DNA of 64,000 bases from Fremontodendron californicum (lineage: Eukaryota > Streptophyta > Magnoliopsida > Malvales > Malvaceae), in NCBI GenBank assembly GCA_030761205.1, contig JAULJL010000024.1, positions 17,101,122 through 17,165,121 of the forward strand. The letters are read 5' to 3'. The translations under genes were made by a program, and so were the position numbers. Each line of letters begins with the position of its first letter. The stretch's first letter is position 1. This document shows, in pieces, positions 1 through 11,605 of this stretch. The notes under the pieces are model-generated. The model searched no databases, had not been told where the DNA came from, and saw only the letters and a program-made list of their open reading frames with translations.

Positions 1-959
1 GTCTGGGACGAACCTTCTTGTTGTAGGCTCGAACTATCCTTTTTTGATACAACAGCCCATGAAAAATCGCTTTCAATCTTTTCTCCTCGATGAGATTCAA
101 CTGTTCATAACGAGCTCTAACCCATTCTACCTCTTCTAGGCCAACCTCCATCAAAACCCATAATGAAGGGATTTCAACTTCAATAGGTAACACTACTTCC
201 ATCCCGTATACCAAAGAAAACGGCGTTGCCCCCGTAGATGTGCGGACCAAAGTACGATAGGCATGAAGAGCAAAAGGCAAGATCTCATGCCAATCCTTAT
301 ACACGTCAGTCATCTTCTCAACAATATTCTTGATGTTCTTGTTAGCTGCTTCTTCTGCCCCATTCATCTTCGGACGGTAAGGTGCCAAATTATGATGTGT
401 GATCTTGAACTGAGTACACACTTCTCTCATCATCTTATTATTCAAATTGAGAGCATTATCTAAAATAATTCTTGCTGGCAATCGTAACGACATATGATTT
501 CTTTCTTAACAAATCTGCATACCACCGACTTTGTTACATTCGCATAGGAAGCCGCTTCTACCCATTTTGTGAAATAATCTATGGCCACCAAGATAAAACG
601 ATGTCCATTTGAAGCTTTCGGGGTAATAGTCCCGATCATATCCATTCCCCACATTGAAAATGGCCATGGTGAAGTCATGACATGCAATGGCGATGGCGGC
701 ACATGGATCTTATCCGTATATATCTAGCATTTATGGCATTTTCGGGAATAACTGATACAATCTCTTTCCATTGTCAACCAATAATATCCTGCCCTCATAA
801 TCTGCTTAGCAAGCATGTGACCATTAGCATGAGTGCCACATATCCCTTCATGGACCTCTTTTATAATTCTCCGAGCTTCGGCAGATCCAACAAATCTCAA
901 TAAGACTTGATCTTTTCCTTTCTTGTAGAGAATCTCATTGTCTAGAACAAAACCCATTG
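1..959 (-). pseudogene. Integrase, Ogre element 1, truncated by window edge
   Basis: The zinc-binding HHCC segment lies at about 960-724 (His in EVHEGICGTHANGHM, Cys in the terminal SRKCHKC). The catalytic core is in 702-460 (SMWGMDMIGTI, ILVAIDYFTKWVEAA). It continues shifted to position 1, where a YRPKMNGAEEAANKNIKNI-type stretch carries the catalytic Glu. Integrase inserts the cDNA into the genome. The C-terminus is beyond the edge. Confidence 0.85.
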
Positions 960-1526
960 CTAGCCTTCTCAAAGTCCTCTTGTCATTTTTTGTTGCTTGT
1001 TCTGGATACTGTTGACTCTTGATGTACTGTAAGATGTCGTTATACCAATGGAGGCCATCTGCTTCTTCTTCTTCAATACTTAGACAGTGGGCAGGAGACT
1101 CATATATACTCATCTTTATTGGCACAACTTCAGCCCCTTCATTCACTTTAAACATTGATGACAAAGTAGCCAGAGCATCTGCCATTCGGTTTTCTTCTCG
1201 AGGGAAGTAATTGAAATTCACTTCTTCAAATTCCTCCAATATACTCAGTATGAGTTCTCGGTATCGGATTAGCTTTGTATCTCGGGTTTCGCATTCTCCC
1301 CATAGCTAGTATATCACTAGGGCTGAGTCTCCAAAAACTTCTAATACTTTGATCTTTCTGTCCACTGCAACACGAAGGCCCATAGTACACGCTTCATACT
1401 CAGCAGTATTGTTTGTACAATCAAAATCCAATCTAGCAGTGAAAGGATAATTTCTTGTTCTGGGGATATGAGGACTGCACCAATTCCGTGCCCCATGGCA
1501 TTGGATGCACCATCAAAGTACATTTT
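960..1526 (-). pseudogene. Second (archaeal-type) RNase H module, Ogre element 1
   Basis: Block 1523-1341 starts MYFDGASNAMGHGIGAVLIS (catalytic Asp in FDG). Block 1239-724 contains PREENRMADALATLSSM, the C-terminal Asp motif. A second RNase H before integrase defines the Tat lineage. A stop and frame changes around 1300 and 1430 break it. Confidence 0.82.
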
Positions 1527-2049
1527 TCATACTTTTTTCTTCAGGGGAGCCTCATCTGCTTGTGAAAAGTACATCAAATCTTCATCTGGGAAGTCAAAGT
1601 TCAATGGCTCATAATCTTCCACTGCCCGACTTGCTAAGAATTTAGCCACTGCACTGTCCTTGATAGTTTTTTGACTTACATATACAATATCGTATTCTGA
1701 CAATAAAACTTGCAATCTTGCTATTCTCCCTGATAAAGAAGGTGCTTCCAACATGTACTTGATTAGATCTAGCTTGGCAATCAACCACGTTGTGTGGTAC
1801 AACATGAACTGTCTGAGTCTTCGAGCAGTCCAAGCTAAGGCACAACACAATTTTTCTACCGACGAATATTTCAACTCATAAAATCTGTGAACTTCTTGCT
1901 GAGGTAGTAAACTACCTGTTCTTTCTTTCCAGTCTTATCAAGCTGACCCAAAACACAACCCATGGATCTCTCAAATATTGATAAATACAGTATCATTGGT
2001 TTATCCGAAACAAGTGGCATTTATACTGGTGGGTTTGATAGATAATGCT
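1527..2049 (-). pseudogene. RNase H (first module), Ogre element 1
   Basis: Block 1874-1527, with KYSSVEKLCCALAWTARRLR and LRQFMLYHTTWLIAKLDLIK, is the retroviral-type RNase H/connection segment that follows RT in gypsy elements. It degrades RNA in RNA-DNA hybrids. The upstream part (about 2049-1880) is in another frame. Confidence 0.75.
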
Positions 2050-3262
2050 TAACATTTTCAAAAGCGACCTGGCATCCTTCATCCTATTCTCCTGGATCAC
2101 GTTTTCGAAGTAACTTAAATATTGGATCATATTTGTCGGTTAACTGAGCTATAAACCAAGAAATGTAATTCAATCTCCCCAGAAAGCCTCTTACTTTCTT
2201 TTGAGTACGAGGTGGTGGCAAATTCTGAATGGCCTTCACTTTATCCGGGTCAATCTCAATTCCCCTTTTGCTGACGACAAAACCTAGTAATTTTCTCGAA
2301 GTGACTCCAAAAGTGCACTTTGTCGGATTTAGCTTGAGTCAAAACTTTCTTAGTAGTTCGAAGAACTTCTTAAGATTCGCAATATGCTCCTCTTCTCCTT
2401 GTGACTTTGCAATCATATCATCAACATAGACCTCAATTCCCTTATGCATCATATCATGAAACAAGGTCACTATGGCTCTCTGATATGTTGCCCCAGCATT
2501 CTTCAACCCAAACGGCATTACCTTGTAGCAGAATGTTCCCCACATTGTGACAAATGTGGTTTTCTCCATATCTTCCGGTACCATCTTAATCTGATTATAT
2601 CCCGAGAATCCGTCCATGAAAGAAAATAAAGAACTCTTCGCTTTATTATCCACCAGAGTATCGATATGGGGCAAAGGGAAATTATCTTTAAGGCTGGCCT
2701 TGTTCAAATCTCTGTAATCAACGCACATCCGCACCTTGCCATCCTTCTTTGGTACTAGAACAATAGTTGCCACCCATTATGGATATTTTGCCACCTCTAA
2801 GAGTCCAGCATCAAATTGCTTCTTCACCTCATCTTTTATCTTTAACAGCATGTCCGACCTCATTCTTCTTAACTTTTGCTGAATTGGCTTGCATTCTGGC
2901 CTTAAAGGGAGCTTATGAACCACAATATCTGGATCCAACCCTGGCATGTCTTGGTAAGACCATGCAAATACATCCAAATATTCTCGGAGCAAAACTATCA
3001 ATTCACCCTTATTGATGATGACAATGAAGTCTCGATTTTGACCTGCTTTATCTCTCCACCATTTCCCAGATTTATCATTTCCTATAATTCCTTATGAGGA
3101 AGTACTTGTTTCTCCTCTTGTTCTATTTTCCTTAATAGACCCGGAGATAGACCATAATCCTCAGTATCTTCGTTAGCCTCAAAATCACCCATGCAAATGG
3201 GTCTTTCAAAATCAATTTCAGAATTATTGACAAAAAGGTCCTCATATTCTGCATCCGTACAC
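2050..3262 (-). pseudogene. Reverse transcriptase, Ogre element 1
   Basis: Blocks 3262-3082, 3001-2777 (EYLDVFAWSYQDMPGLDPDI) and 2773-2339 (VPKKDGKVRMCVDYRDLNKA, FSFMDGFSGYNQIKM, and the catalytic box EVYVDDMIAKS). These are the usual Ty3/gypsy RT motifs in order, with YVDD intact. An in-frame TAA at about 2774-2776 sits between a Tyr-Pro and a Trp-Val-Ala, where family members have a sense codon. RT copies genomic RNA into cDNA. The region after 2339 (to about 2050) still encodes a connection-like stretch but is shifted. Confidence 0.9.
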
Positions 3263-3484
3263 CTGTAAATAGGTGGGGAAGAAACAATATAGGAAAATAT
3301 ATATAATAAAAGCAAAATAAAATAGCATAAATGAAAGAATATGGACACATCAATATGAATAAAATGCATCATGCTTGTTATTTATTGAATGAAAATGTTT
3401 AAACAAAAAGCCCATTATAGAAAAAAGACTCTTAATATCTCTGTGTAAAGATAATTAAGATTTTTTTTTTCTTAAAAGTATTAC
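3263..3484 (-). other. Ogre intron between protease region and RT (222 nt)
   Basis: Minus strand: donor GTAATACT at 3484, U-rich body, acceptor TTCCCCACCTATTTACAG ending at 3263. Removing it joins the upstream and downstream frames without a shift, which supports true splicing rather than chance GT/AG. The homologous segment of the other Ogre (46659-46878) is 220 nt with the same donor and acceptor words. An intron here is a described Ogre property. Confidence 0.8.
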
Positions 3485-4199
3485 TTTGGAATAGACTTAA
3501 AAACTATGGGCAACTTAGTCACACTCCAATTGGTTATTCTATATCCTAGTGGACAAGGTCGCACCATCCAGTTCGCATTGTCACTTCCCATTTCTTCATT
3601 CCCAGTCATGCAGATCACCATATCCTAAATCTGCCTACCCTATTCACATGGAACTTTTCAAAAGCTTGCTCGATCATTATGAGTACATCTTCTAAATTCT
3701 TTTCTCCAAATAGAAAACCAGCAGAGCGGAAGCTGTGAAGGATTGGTGGGAAAGTCATAGGCTCCCACTCAATATCCATACCTGCGAGACGGGCCATCCC
3801 TCATTTGTCAGTTCTTTTCAACTTGTTTCCTCTTCTCATGGGCCTTCACAAGATACCTTAAGCCAAAACTATCTTTCTTTCCCACTACTTCCATTGCTCG
3901 GGCCATCCCTTGAAGATATTTTTTTTCCAAGACCTTTTCCAGCCCTGCAGCCCTTTCCCACTGTAGTTCTTACTCCTAGCCTTATGTTCTTGGACAACCT
4001 TGGTTTTGGAATTTTTTGTCCTTCAACGACGAAAACCATATTTACGAATTCCAAAGACCGAAAGGAACATTCTACAGCATCTTCATTGGGTTCAACATAA
4101 GGAGATTCAGTAGATGCAGAGGCTATTATGTCTTTTTTTTCCTGATACAGTGACCAAACGGCCCTCCATCATAAATTTCAGCTTTTGGTGGAAAGATGA
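3485..4199 (-). pseudogene. Protease-RT connecting region (exon 1 end), Ogre element 1
   Basis: Broken frames 4054-3869 and 3797-3615 (MDIEWEPMTFPPILHSFRSA, IMIEQAFEKFHVN). They match the better-preserved + strand block 46150-46662, which lies between protease and RT in Ogre. It ends at the intron donor at 3484. Confidence 0.7.
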
Positions 4200-4790
4200 G
4201 GGTACAGCCCCTACTGAATGTATCCACGACCTTCCCAACAAGAAATTATAGGATAGATTAATATCTATGACCTAAAAGTTCACCGTATAGGTGCATGGGT
4301 CTATCTCCAGAGGAACTTCAATAATTCCCATTACCTCTCTCCTGGTACCATCAAAAGCTCTGACTACTGTGCAACTCGACAGCATATAAGAAATATCAAT
4401 TGGAAACTTAGACAAGGTTGCCAGGGGCATTACATTTAATGAAGAACCATTATCCAGAAGCACCCTTAGTAGTATATGCCCCTTGCAAGTGGTTGTTATG
4501 TGAAGAGCCTTTGTGGACCCAATACCATTGGGTGGTATTTCATCATAACTGAAATATATATGATCGTCTGCCGCAATGTTTCCCACCAGCCTGTCTAATT
4601 ATTTTTCTGATATGTTGTTAGCCACATATGCCTGATTCAACACTCTCAACAGGGCATTTCTGTGTGGCTCCGAGTTTAATAGCAAAGATAAGATGGAGAT
4701 TCTTGCTGGCTGACGCTGCAATTGCTCAACCACACTATACTCACTATGTTTTATGAACTTTAAAAACTCGCAAGCCTCATTTTCATTCAC
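4200..4790 (-). pseudogene. Aspartic protease, Ogre element 1
   Basis: Blocks 4790-4599 and 4586-4272. The active-site motif LLDNGSSLNVMPLATL is visible, the Asn-variant of Asp-Ser/Thr-Gly typical of Tat/Ogre proteases. It is followed by VVRAFDGTRREVMGIIEVPL. This enzyme would cleave the gag-pol polyprotein. The two blocks are separated by a stop/frameshift at about 4590, so the copy is defective. Confidence 0.85.
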
Positions 4791-5600
4791 TGGCTCTTTT
4801 ATCTTGTTAACGGGGCTGACCCCCTCTCTGCTTCTTTTGACAAATCCATCTCAATATGAATTGGTTCAGCTGCTTTCTTCCCTTTGTTCATTCCTCTATC
4901 CTTTCTTGTTGATCCCCGTTCAACAACCTCAGAGGTATAACACCTTTCACTTCGTGTTAAGTGCCCCACACCTGTTATATCTTGCTGACTTGAAGACCCT
5001 GGCATAACCATGCTGCAATTATATTTCCATGGTGCAGCTTTGTTTCCCTTGTATGAAAAGGAAGAAGGTAAATCTAGGATTAGCTTAGGCACAATTTCCT
5101 CAACAATCGGAGTAGTCTTCTCTGGGGTCTTCCTATTCCATAGCCAGCCGCATTCTCAATAACCTCTACTTTATCCTCTAGTTTTTCATAAAATTGGGCT
5201 TCCCCATCATCCATCATCTTTTGGACTTTAGCCAGAAAGTCCCCGCATCCCTGTATGATATGACCTTTGCATCCATGGAACGAGCAACAATCCTCCACCC
5301 TTTTTGCAACCATTTTTAAACTGTCACCATCCTCCACCATTCCCGTTTTTACCATTTTGACCCACACTTTTATCATTGGAGTCTTGACTTCACTGACATG
5401 TCTTTTCAACCTTCTTTCTTCCCCTACCAATATTGCATTTACCCGATTCTCAGCATGATCGGGTAATTGATTTCCTGCTACATTCGACCCATTCCTTGTC
5501 CCGAACTTCACCACCCCAGTATTAATCAAACTTTGGACTTTCTTCTTAAATGCAATACAGTCCTCAGTCGAATGCCCCTAGATCCCTGCGTGATATGCGT
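4790..5600 (-). pseudogene. gag-protease linker with zinc-knuckle-like motifs, Ogre element 1
   Basis: Frame 5529-5080 (INTGVVKFGTRNGSNVAGNQ near the start) contains CSFHGCKGHIIQGCGDF, a Cys-His-Cys arrangement like the short nucleic-acid-binding repeats between gag and protease in Tat elements. It continues into 5092-4799. Frames change between these blocks. Equivalent sequence in the + strand copy lies at 44500-45400. Confidence 0.65.
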
Positions 5601-5778
5601 AGCTAACATTTGCGTTGTACCATCTTGGATATGGGGGTGTCAGAGGTTTGAGGTATACAGGTGCAATAAGTTGACTCTACAACAATTTAGGATATAGCTC
5701 ACCATAGGTGGTAGGAATTGGATCAAATTGGGGTTTTTGATCATTTCTTGGTGAACGTTGATCATTACGTCTAGCAGC

Positions 5779-7220
5779 TTAGATGTTTGGGATAGTGTTT
5801 CGGGGAAGGTTCATTTGTGGGGATATGCTAGTAGGAAAAGGCTGTTGTGGTATATTGGTATAGGGGAATGGATTTTGGGTAAGGTGGTTCATATTGGGAT
5901 AGTAAGGATTATACCCTGGATAAGGTGTGTAGGGTGTAGGAGGTGTATAAGATGTAGGAGGAGTATAGAGCCTGGGAGGTGTATATGGTGTAGAAGGTGC
6001 ATAGGGGTATTGATTGAAGCTAACTGTATATGTCTCCTCCTCCTTCTTTGCAGGGAAAACCCTCTTCGGGGTAGCAGACTCACCTCCTTCCATTTTCCTG
6101 TTCTTAATGGCCGACTCTATTATCTCCTCGGATATTACCATATCTGCAAAGTCCTTGGTGGCACTCCCCACCAATTTATCATAATAAGGTGTTTTCAAGG
6201 TATTGATGAAAAGCACTGTAGTTTCCTTGTTGGTCAAAGGAGGTTGTACTTGTGTAGCCATGTCTCTCCATCTCTGAGAATATTCTTTAAAGCTTTCAGT
6301 AGCTTTCTTTTCCATGTTTTGTAGAGTTAGACGGTCAGGCACCATGTCCGTCACAAGCTTGTATTGTTCCATGAAAAGTTTGGCTAGATCCATCCAGGAA
6401 CGGATCTTAGTACGAGTAAGCTGGTTATACCACTGAGTTACGAACCCTGTCAAGCTATCCTAAAAATAGTGGATAAGTAATTTTTCATCTTCATCATGTC
6501 CGGTCATCTTTCGGTAGTACATGGTTAGATGTGCTGATGGGTTGGTAGTTCCGTTATATTTTTCAAAGTCTGGTACTTTGAACTTCGGAGGAATCACCAG
6601 ACCGTGCAATAAACTCATCTCTTTGGCATCTAGACTGCCAAATAGCTCCGCCCCTTCAACTGCCCTCAATATTTCCTCTAGAAGCTGATATTTTTTCTGG
6701 GATTCTGTCGTTTCAACCTTTTTTAGCTCGGCCATCTTTGCCTTTTCCTTTTCAGCCAGTTCCTCAAAGTCTGAAACATCCACATCAATTGGATCAACCC
6801 CAATGTTACCCTTTTTAGGACCAAAATTTTGTACCTCAGCCGCTGGTTGGATGTAAACATAGGATGCTGCCCCAGTTAGAAGTTCATTTCCCACATGCTA
6901 GGATGTCTGGCCATTCTGAAGTACTACCTCAGGTCGGCCTTCATGGTTTACTGCCTCCATTCCTGTAACTGAATTTTCCCCTGGCCATTTCTGCCTCATC
7001 ATGGCACTCATCATTTCCATGAGTTTAGTCATCTGTTCTCGTGACTCCTCCTGAACTTAGCCAATTGTTCCTGTAGTTCTTTCTCAGTTCTTTCCATCCT
7101 TTCAATTCTAGCAAGCTGATCGTTCTCCATAGCTCTGGCTTGAGATTGAGTATTGTAAGAGTGTCGAAAATCCAATTCATTCTGAGTGCGACCACTTGTA
7201 CCTTTAGTTTTGAAAACCAT
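5779..7220 (-). pseudogene. gag, Ogre element 1, broken
   Basis: Starts at about 7220 with a short basic, coiled-coil-prone segment (residues ARIERMERTEKELQEQLAKF). It continues in 6894-6460 and, after an in-frame stop, in 6453-5779. The central part (PPKFKVPDFEKYNGTTNPSA, then YNQLTRTKIRSWMDLAKLF and FKEYSQRWRDMATQVQPPL) has the layout of the plant retrotransposon gag domain (PF03732 type), the capsid that packages element RNA. The C-terminus carries a Pro/Tyr/Thr repeat (PYTPP, TPYTP) and is probably disordered. The stop between the two blocks is TAG where the other copy (43518-44315) has a Gln codon, a C-to-T change. Confidence 0.85.
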
Positions 7221-7224
7221 GAAT

Positions 7225-7666
7225 TAGAATTTACTGACACATTTTTTTATTTTATAAAAAATGAATGAATGAATAACTAAATGTTAATGAATGAACAAAT
7301 AAGTAAATGACTAAGTGTATGAATATGAATGAATAATTATAAAAAATAAATTAATGGACAAATAAATAAATGGCTAAGTGCATGAATAATCTTACAGTAT
7401 AAATGTATGAATGACTATAAGTATGAATGAATGAATGAACAAACAAAATATATAAAGGAAAGAACAAATGAATGATGAATGCATTTAAAAGTATTGCCCC
7501 CGGGATAATTCCAACCAAACGGTCTTTCATTGATTTCCTGGAACTAAATACATCAAAGATAAAGATCACTGCTTAAGACAATCTTATAATCTGTCTATCC
7601 TAATTCAAAAATGCTATTACAAAACACCGGTCCTATAGTAACTCCCTCGGATCTTGGACTTTTTTA
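7225..7666 (-). other. ORF1-gag spacer rich in ATTC/GAAT repeats
   Basis: Spacer with degenerate GAATGAAT/TGAATGAA tetranucleotide runs, about 7255-7470. The homologous spacer at 42503-42960 carries the same simple repeat. No coding signal beyond low-complexity frames. Confidence 0.6.
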
Positions 7667-9415
7667 CTATCCTCTTTTGATTGCCTTGCTCTTCAATCTG
7701 ACCCCTACTTGTTCATGGCCCTTTGACATGTCAGCAGAAGCATCACCTTGTAAGCTTTCCTTAGCTTGTTTCTTTAGTTGATTGGCTCGGGCTTCCTCAT
7801 GCTTTACTATCTCTTTCCAATACTTATTCTCCTTCTTGAGGTTTTTGACCTCTTGCTCCCATTCCCCATAAGTCTTGAGGGTCCCCTCAAATCTGAGCTC
7901 GAAGCGGTACCTCTTGTTCTCCAAGTGTAATTCCTAAAGATCACTCTTAGTAGTATCCCTTTCTCTCTTGATCTTTTCTCTTTCTCGAGCTGATTCCCTA
8001 TTTTTCATGTCCTCAAGCTCTTCTTGCAGTCGAGCAATCTCTTTGCTCATTTGGGCCTTTTCTTTTTCGAATTCTGCCCTTGCAATTTCTAACTCTGATG
8101 GCGCTTCCTTAGGTGGTGGACTCATGAACTGGACCTTTTTTCCATCTAATGTCAACAACCTATCGTCAACCCTCAATTCCCTCCACACTAGGTAATCAGG
8201 TGTGACGATGTTGGCAGATCTAGTTACCTCCACCCGATGAGTTTCTTTCCATGCTACTACAATCTCACGTACCTTTCCCGCGTATCCATCTTCTCCATAA
8301 GCAAATTCCACATCACTAAGATCATGGGTCGTAGGAGTAAACTGACGGGATTCCGATTGTCTTAGTACCAGCAGTGGTGCATAGCTCACTCCTCCCCATA
8401 CTCCCAATAATGGAATATAAGCTTTATCTCCGCACTTGTACAACATCGGCAGAGGAGCTATCCATGGAGCCCTCCAAATTACCATTTCAGCCTTGATATT
8501 TCAGAATACGTTGATCCATTGTTACTCAGTCCTATTTTCAAGCCAATCCCTCTTAAGAAATTCACCAATTGGTGCAAAAGCTTCCAATACAAGTGAAGAG
8601 GGAAATTCTCCAATTTACAAAAATGGCTCTTAACCCATATTTAAAGAAGCTATATACAACCTATAAAACGCCCTTTTCCTTCCCGTCTACAGAAATTCAG
8701 AGATCGGATTGTTTCTGCTATAATTGCTAGGGCTGGGTTTATCCTATGCTCAAGCCTCTCAAAGATATCAAATACTGCCACATCCACATACCCTAATGTC
8801 TTTAGGAAGATAACTAAACCATAGATAGAAAAAGCAAAAATATTCCTAATTGTCTCCTTACTTGAATGGCTGTGGATTAAGGTCCGTAAAATATCCCATG
8901 ATATACAATAGCTTACCCCTTTTCGACAACATGACTTTCGAACCAATTTCTTTTCACTCCCAGAATCTTAAACACTTTTTCTTGAAACCCGGTGTCTTTG
9001 TATCTTTCAAATAAATACGATCGGGAATCGTTCTCAATATGCAGCAAGGTTGAATATTCCTCTATGGTTGGAGTCATATCCTCTCGGTTGAAGGTAAAAC
9101 ATCGGTAAGTGGGATTCCAGAATTGCACCACAGCCCGGATTACTTCATTACTGACCTTAACTTGAACTAACAGTGCTATGTCCCCATAAGTCTGAGTGAA
9201 GGCTTCTTTTTATGATATATTCCATTGATTGCATATATCCATCAATTCCCGGAGATTATTTTGCCTTATAATAAGATCAACCTCAACTGGCAATACTGAC
9301 ACATATCTCGTTTTCAAACAATCCCCATTATCCTATTGACCTTTCTCGGACTGTTTCCTAACCTCTAAATGCTTCTCGACCACTGAGACATTCTGACCTT
9401 CTATGGAAGCCCTTT
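7667..9415 (-). pseudogene. Ogre ORF1 (DUF7745-like), broken copy
   Basis: Extra ORF upstream of gag. Readable blocks are 9131-8913 (motif NPTYRCFTFNREDMTPTIEE), 8946-8650 (motif SIYGLVIFLKTLGYVDVAV), 8485-7934 (GVWGGVSYAPLLVLRQSESRQF, then a Glu/Lys/Arg-rich coiled coil) and 7924-7667 (coiled-coil tail). The blocks are in different frames, so there are several frameshifts, plus stops. The globular part followed by a long coiled coil matches a family I recall from rosid proteomes as DUF7745. Its function is unknown; in Ogre it is simply an element-encoded ORF of unclear role. The start codon cannot be fixed because the first part is damaged. The copy at 40741-42502 is much better preserved. 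Confidence 0.75.
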
Positions 9416-9419
9416 TGGT

Positions 9420-10367
9420 TGAATATTATCCCGAGACCAATAACCTTCCATGTGCAAAAATGATGACAAGAATGCAAAAAAAAAAAAAAACAATAACAAA
9501 AAGAAAATGAATTACTAACGGGAATAAATTCGAATAATACAAAAAAAACATATAATTCAAAACAATAATTATCCCCCAACAAAATTTCGGCATTATAACA
9601 CCCCTGGGACGAAACACCAATACTTATTACGGGCATGGTGATGTACGTTCATCATTGCCCGATTTTCAAAAATAAACTTATTTGGAAAGTAGAATAGAAG
9701 GTAAAAGGATTGGAAATATTCCTCCATGTGTTCTTAACTTCAGGATATCTAATTGGAAATCCGGTATGGCTTCGCCTAGGTTTACTATATGAAGGTGAAT
9801 TAGTTCTAAAAGCCCCAAATTGTTCCTCACTGTCGTCGGTGAAGGCTAGTAAGGTACCCCAGTAAAACCGGGTTCAATTCGTTAGAGTCTATTTCCGTAG
9901 CCCATGCGGATTGTTAATCATGAAGGCTTAGGTAATTTAGTACTCCGTAAGTGTTTCACTAGCCCATGCGGATTGTTAATCATGAAGGCTTAGTTACTTT
10001 GCTCCCATCTAAAAGGACAGAATCCGGGTATATGGCTCATGATATGCAAATGCACGTGTAGTGTGTAAGGAGAAATAACAAACCTTTCACCACCTATTCT
10101 ACATCCCTTATTCTAAATGCCCCAACAAGATTAAACAACATAAATCATCAATTAATCAATAAATGAATATATGCACCAAAATGACTAGAGAACAATTATA
10201 ATATGTATGCACATGAATATAGGCATATTTAAAAACATTTTATTATTTTCAGAATTCTCTTTATTTTATTTTACAAAAAATGTGGGAATTAAATTTAAAT
10301 ACCAACTAAACCAACAAAATCGAGACTTTGATAACACACGACTAATTCTAGGCCTGACTCTCTAAAT
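9420..10367 (-). other. 5' leader of Ogre element 1
   Basis: About 950 bp between PBS and ORF1 with no convincing coding frame. It contains two copies of CCCATGCGGATTGTTAATCATGAAGGCTTAG-like sequence (near 9899-9932 and 9962-9993) and an A17 run near 9476-9492. The matching leader at 39852-40740 is homologous. Confidence 0.6.
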
Positions 10368-10385
10368 GTCCCAGTGGAGTCGCCA
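10368..10385 (-). other. Primer binding site, Ogre element 1
   Basis: On the minus strand this reads TGGCGACTCCACTGGGAC, three bases inside the LTR. It starts with TGG, as expected for pairing to the CCA tail of a tRNA. The same 18 bases occur at 39834-39851 beside the other Ogre LTR. Ogre elements are reported to use tRNA-Arg; I cannot verify the pairing here. Confidence 0.8.
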
Positions 10386-11149
10386 AGCTGTCGCAACCTA
10401 AAAAATAACAAGTCTCATCTCAAGATTTTATTATTCGTTAAGCGTGACATTAAAAAACCGAGGAAAAGTTGACTTAATTCCTCTTGAAAAATGAAGGTTT
10501 TGAAAATGACCTTGAAAAAACATGGAGTCGCCACCAATCTTTTTTAGCTAGGTGTGATCGGCCACCTTTTAAAATCGATTTTGTAAAACATTTTAAAATT
10601 AATTAAAATATTTTAAAAACCAATTTGAAGTCTGCGTTTTAAACCAGAGAAAATCGAAGAATAGGGTTCGGGACTGGATTACGTGTAGGGAAGGATTAGC
10701 ACCCCCACAATGCCCGTATAAAATGATACCTTATTAATCATGTGTTATCTCAAGTCTCGGTAAAAAGTCGATTTTTAATTTAGTATTTAAAGTTAATTCC
10801 CAATTAAAAGAAAAATAATTTCATTTTTAATTGAAAATGATCCGGAATTTATAAATTCAAAATTTTTCTATATTCTTTAACAAACGTGGCAAAATATAGA
10901 TTTTTTATTAGTTTGGAAAACTTTCTGAATCATTCTCGTTTTAAAAAAGATATTCCATTATTAATGATAATTGATGATATCCTCCCCAGAAAACCCGGTA
11001 GAGAACTCATGAATTATTTTAACTCGGGAATATCTTTATTTTATTGAAAATCATTATCTTTTTTCAAAATATTTTTAAAAAATATGAATATGAATATGTG
11101 TGATATAAATAAAATGACATAGCAAAGTCTAGATAATATAATGCAACCT

Positions 11150-11605
11150 AAATGGTAAATGTCATAGCATATTCTTAATGAAATGAAATATCCTAAGTCA
11201 TATGATATATTCTAAATGAAATGAAATAACCTAGGTAACATGATATATTCTATATGAAATGTATTATCCTAAGTCATATTATATATTCTAAATGAAATGA
11301 AATGACCAAGGTAACATAATATATTCTATATGAAATGGAATAACCTAAGTCACATGATATATTCTAAATGAAAAAAAATATCCTAAGTGACATAATATAT
11401 TCTAAATGAAATGAAATGACCTAGGTAACATAATATATTCTATATGAAATGAAATATCCTAAGTCACATGATATATTCTAAATGAAATGAAATATCCTAA
11501 GTGACATAATATATTCTAAATGAAATGAAATGACCTAGGTAACATAATATATTCTATATGAAATGAAATACCCTAAGTCACATGATATATTCTAAATTTA
11601 ATAAT
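11150..11605. repeat. 38-bp tandem array inside the Ogre LTR
   Basis: About twelve imperfect units of roughly 38 bp. Each contains a CTAAGT or CTAGGT step, a CATAATATATTC core and ATGAAATGAAAT. The LTRs at 46900-51224 (reverse complement around 50470-50740) and 51225-55948 (around 52020-52170) have fewer units, so copy number varies between insertions. Confidence 0.85.
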
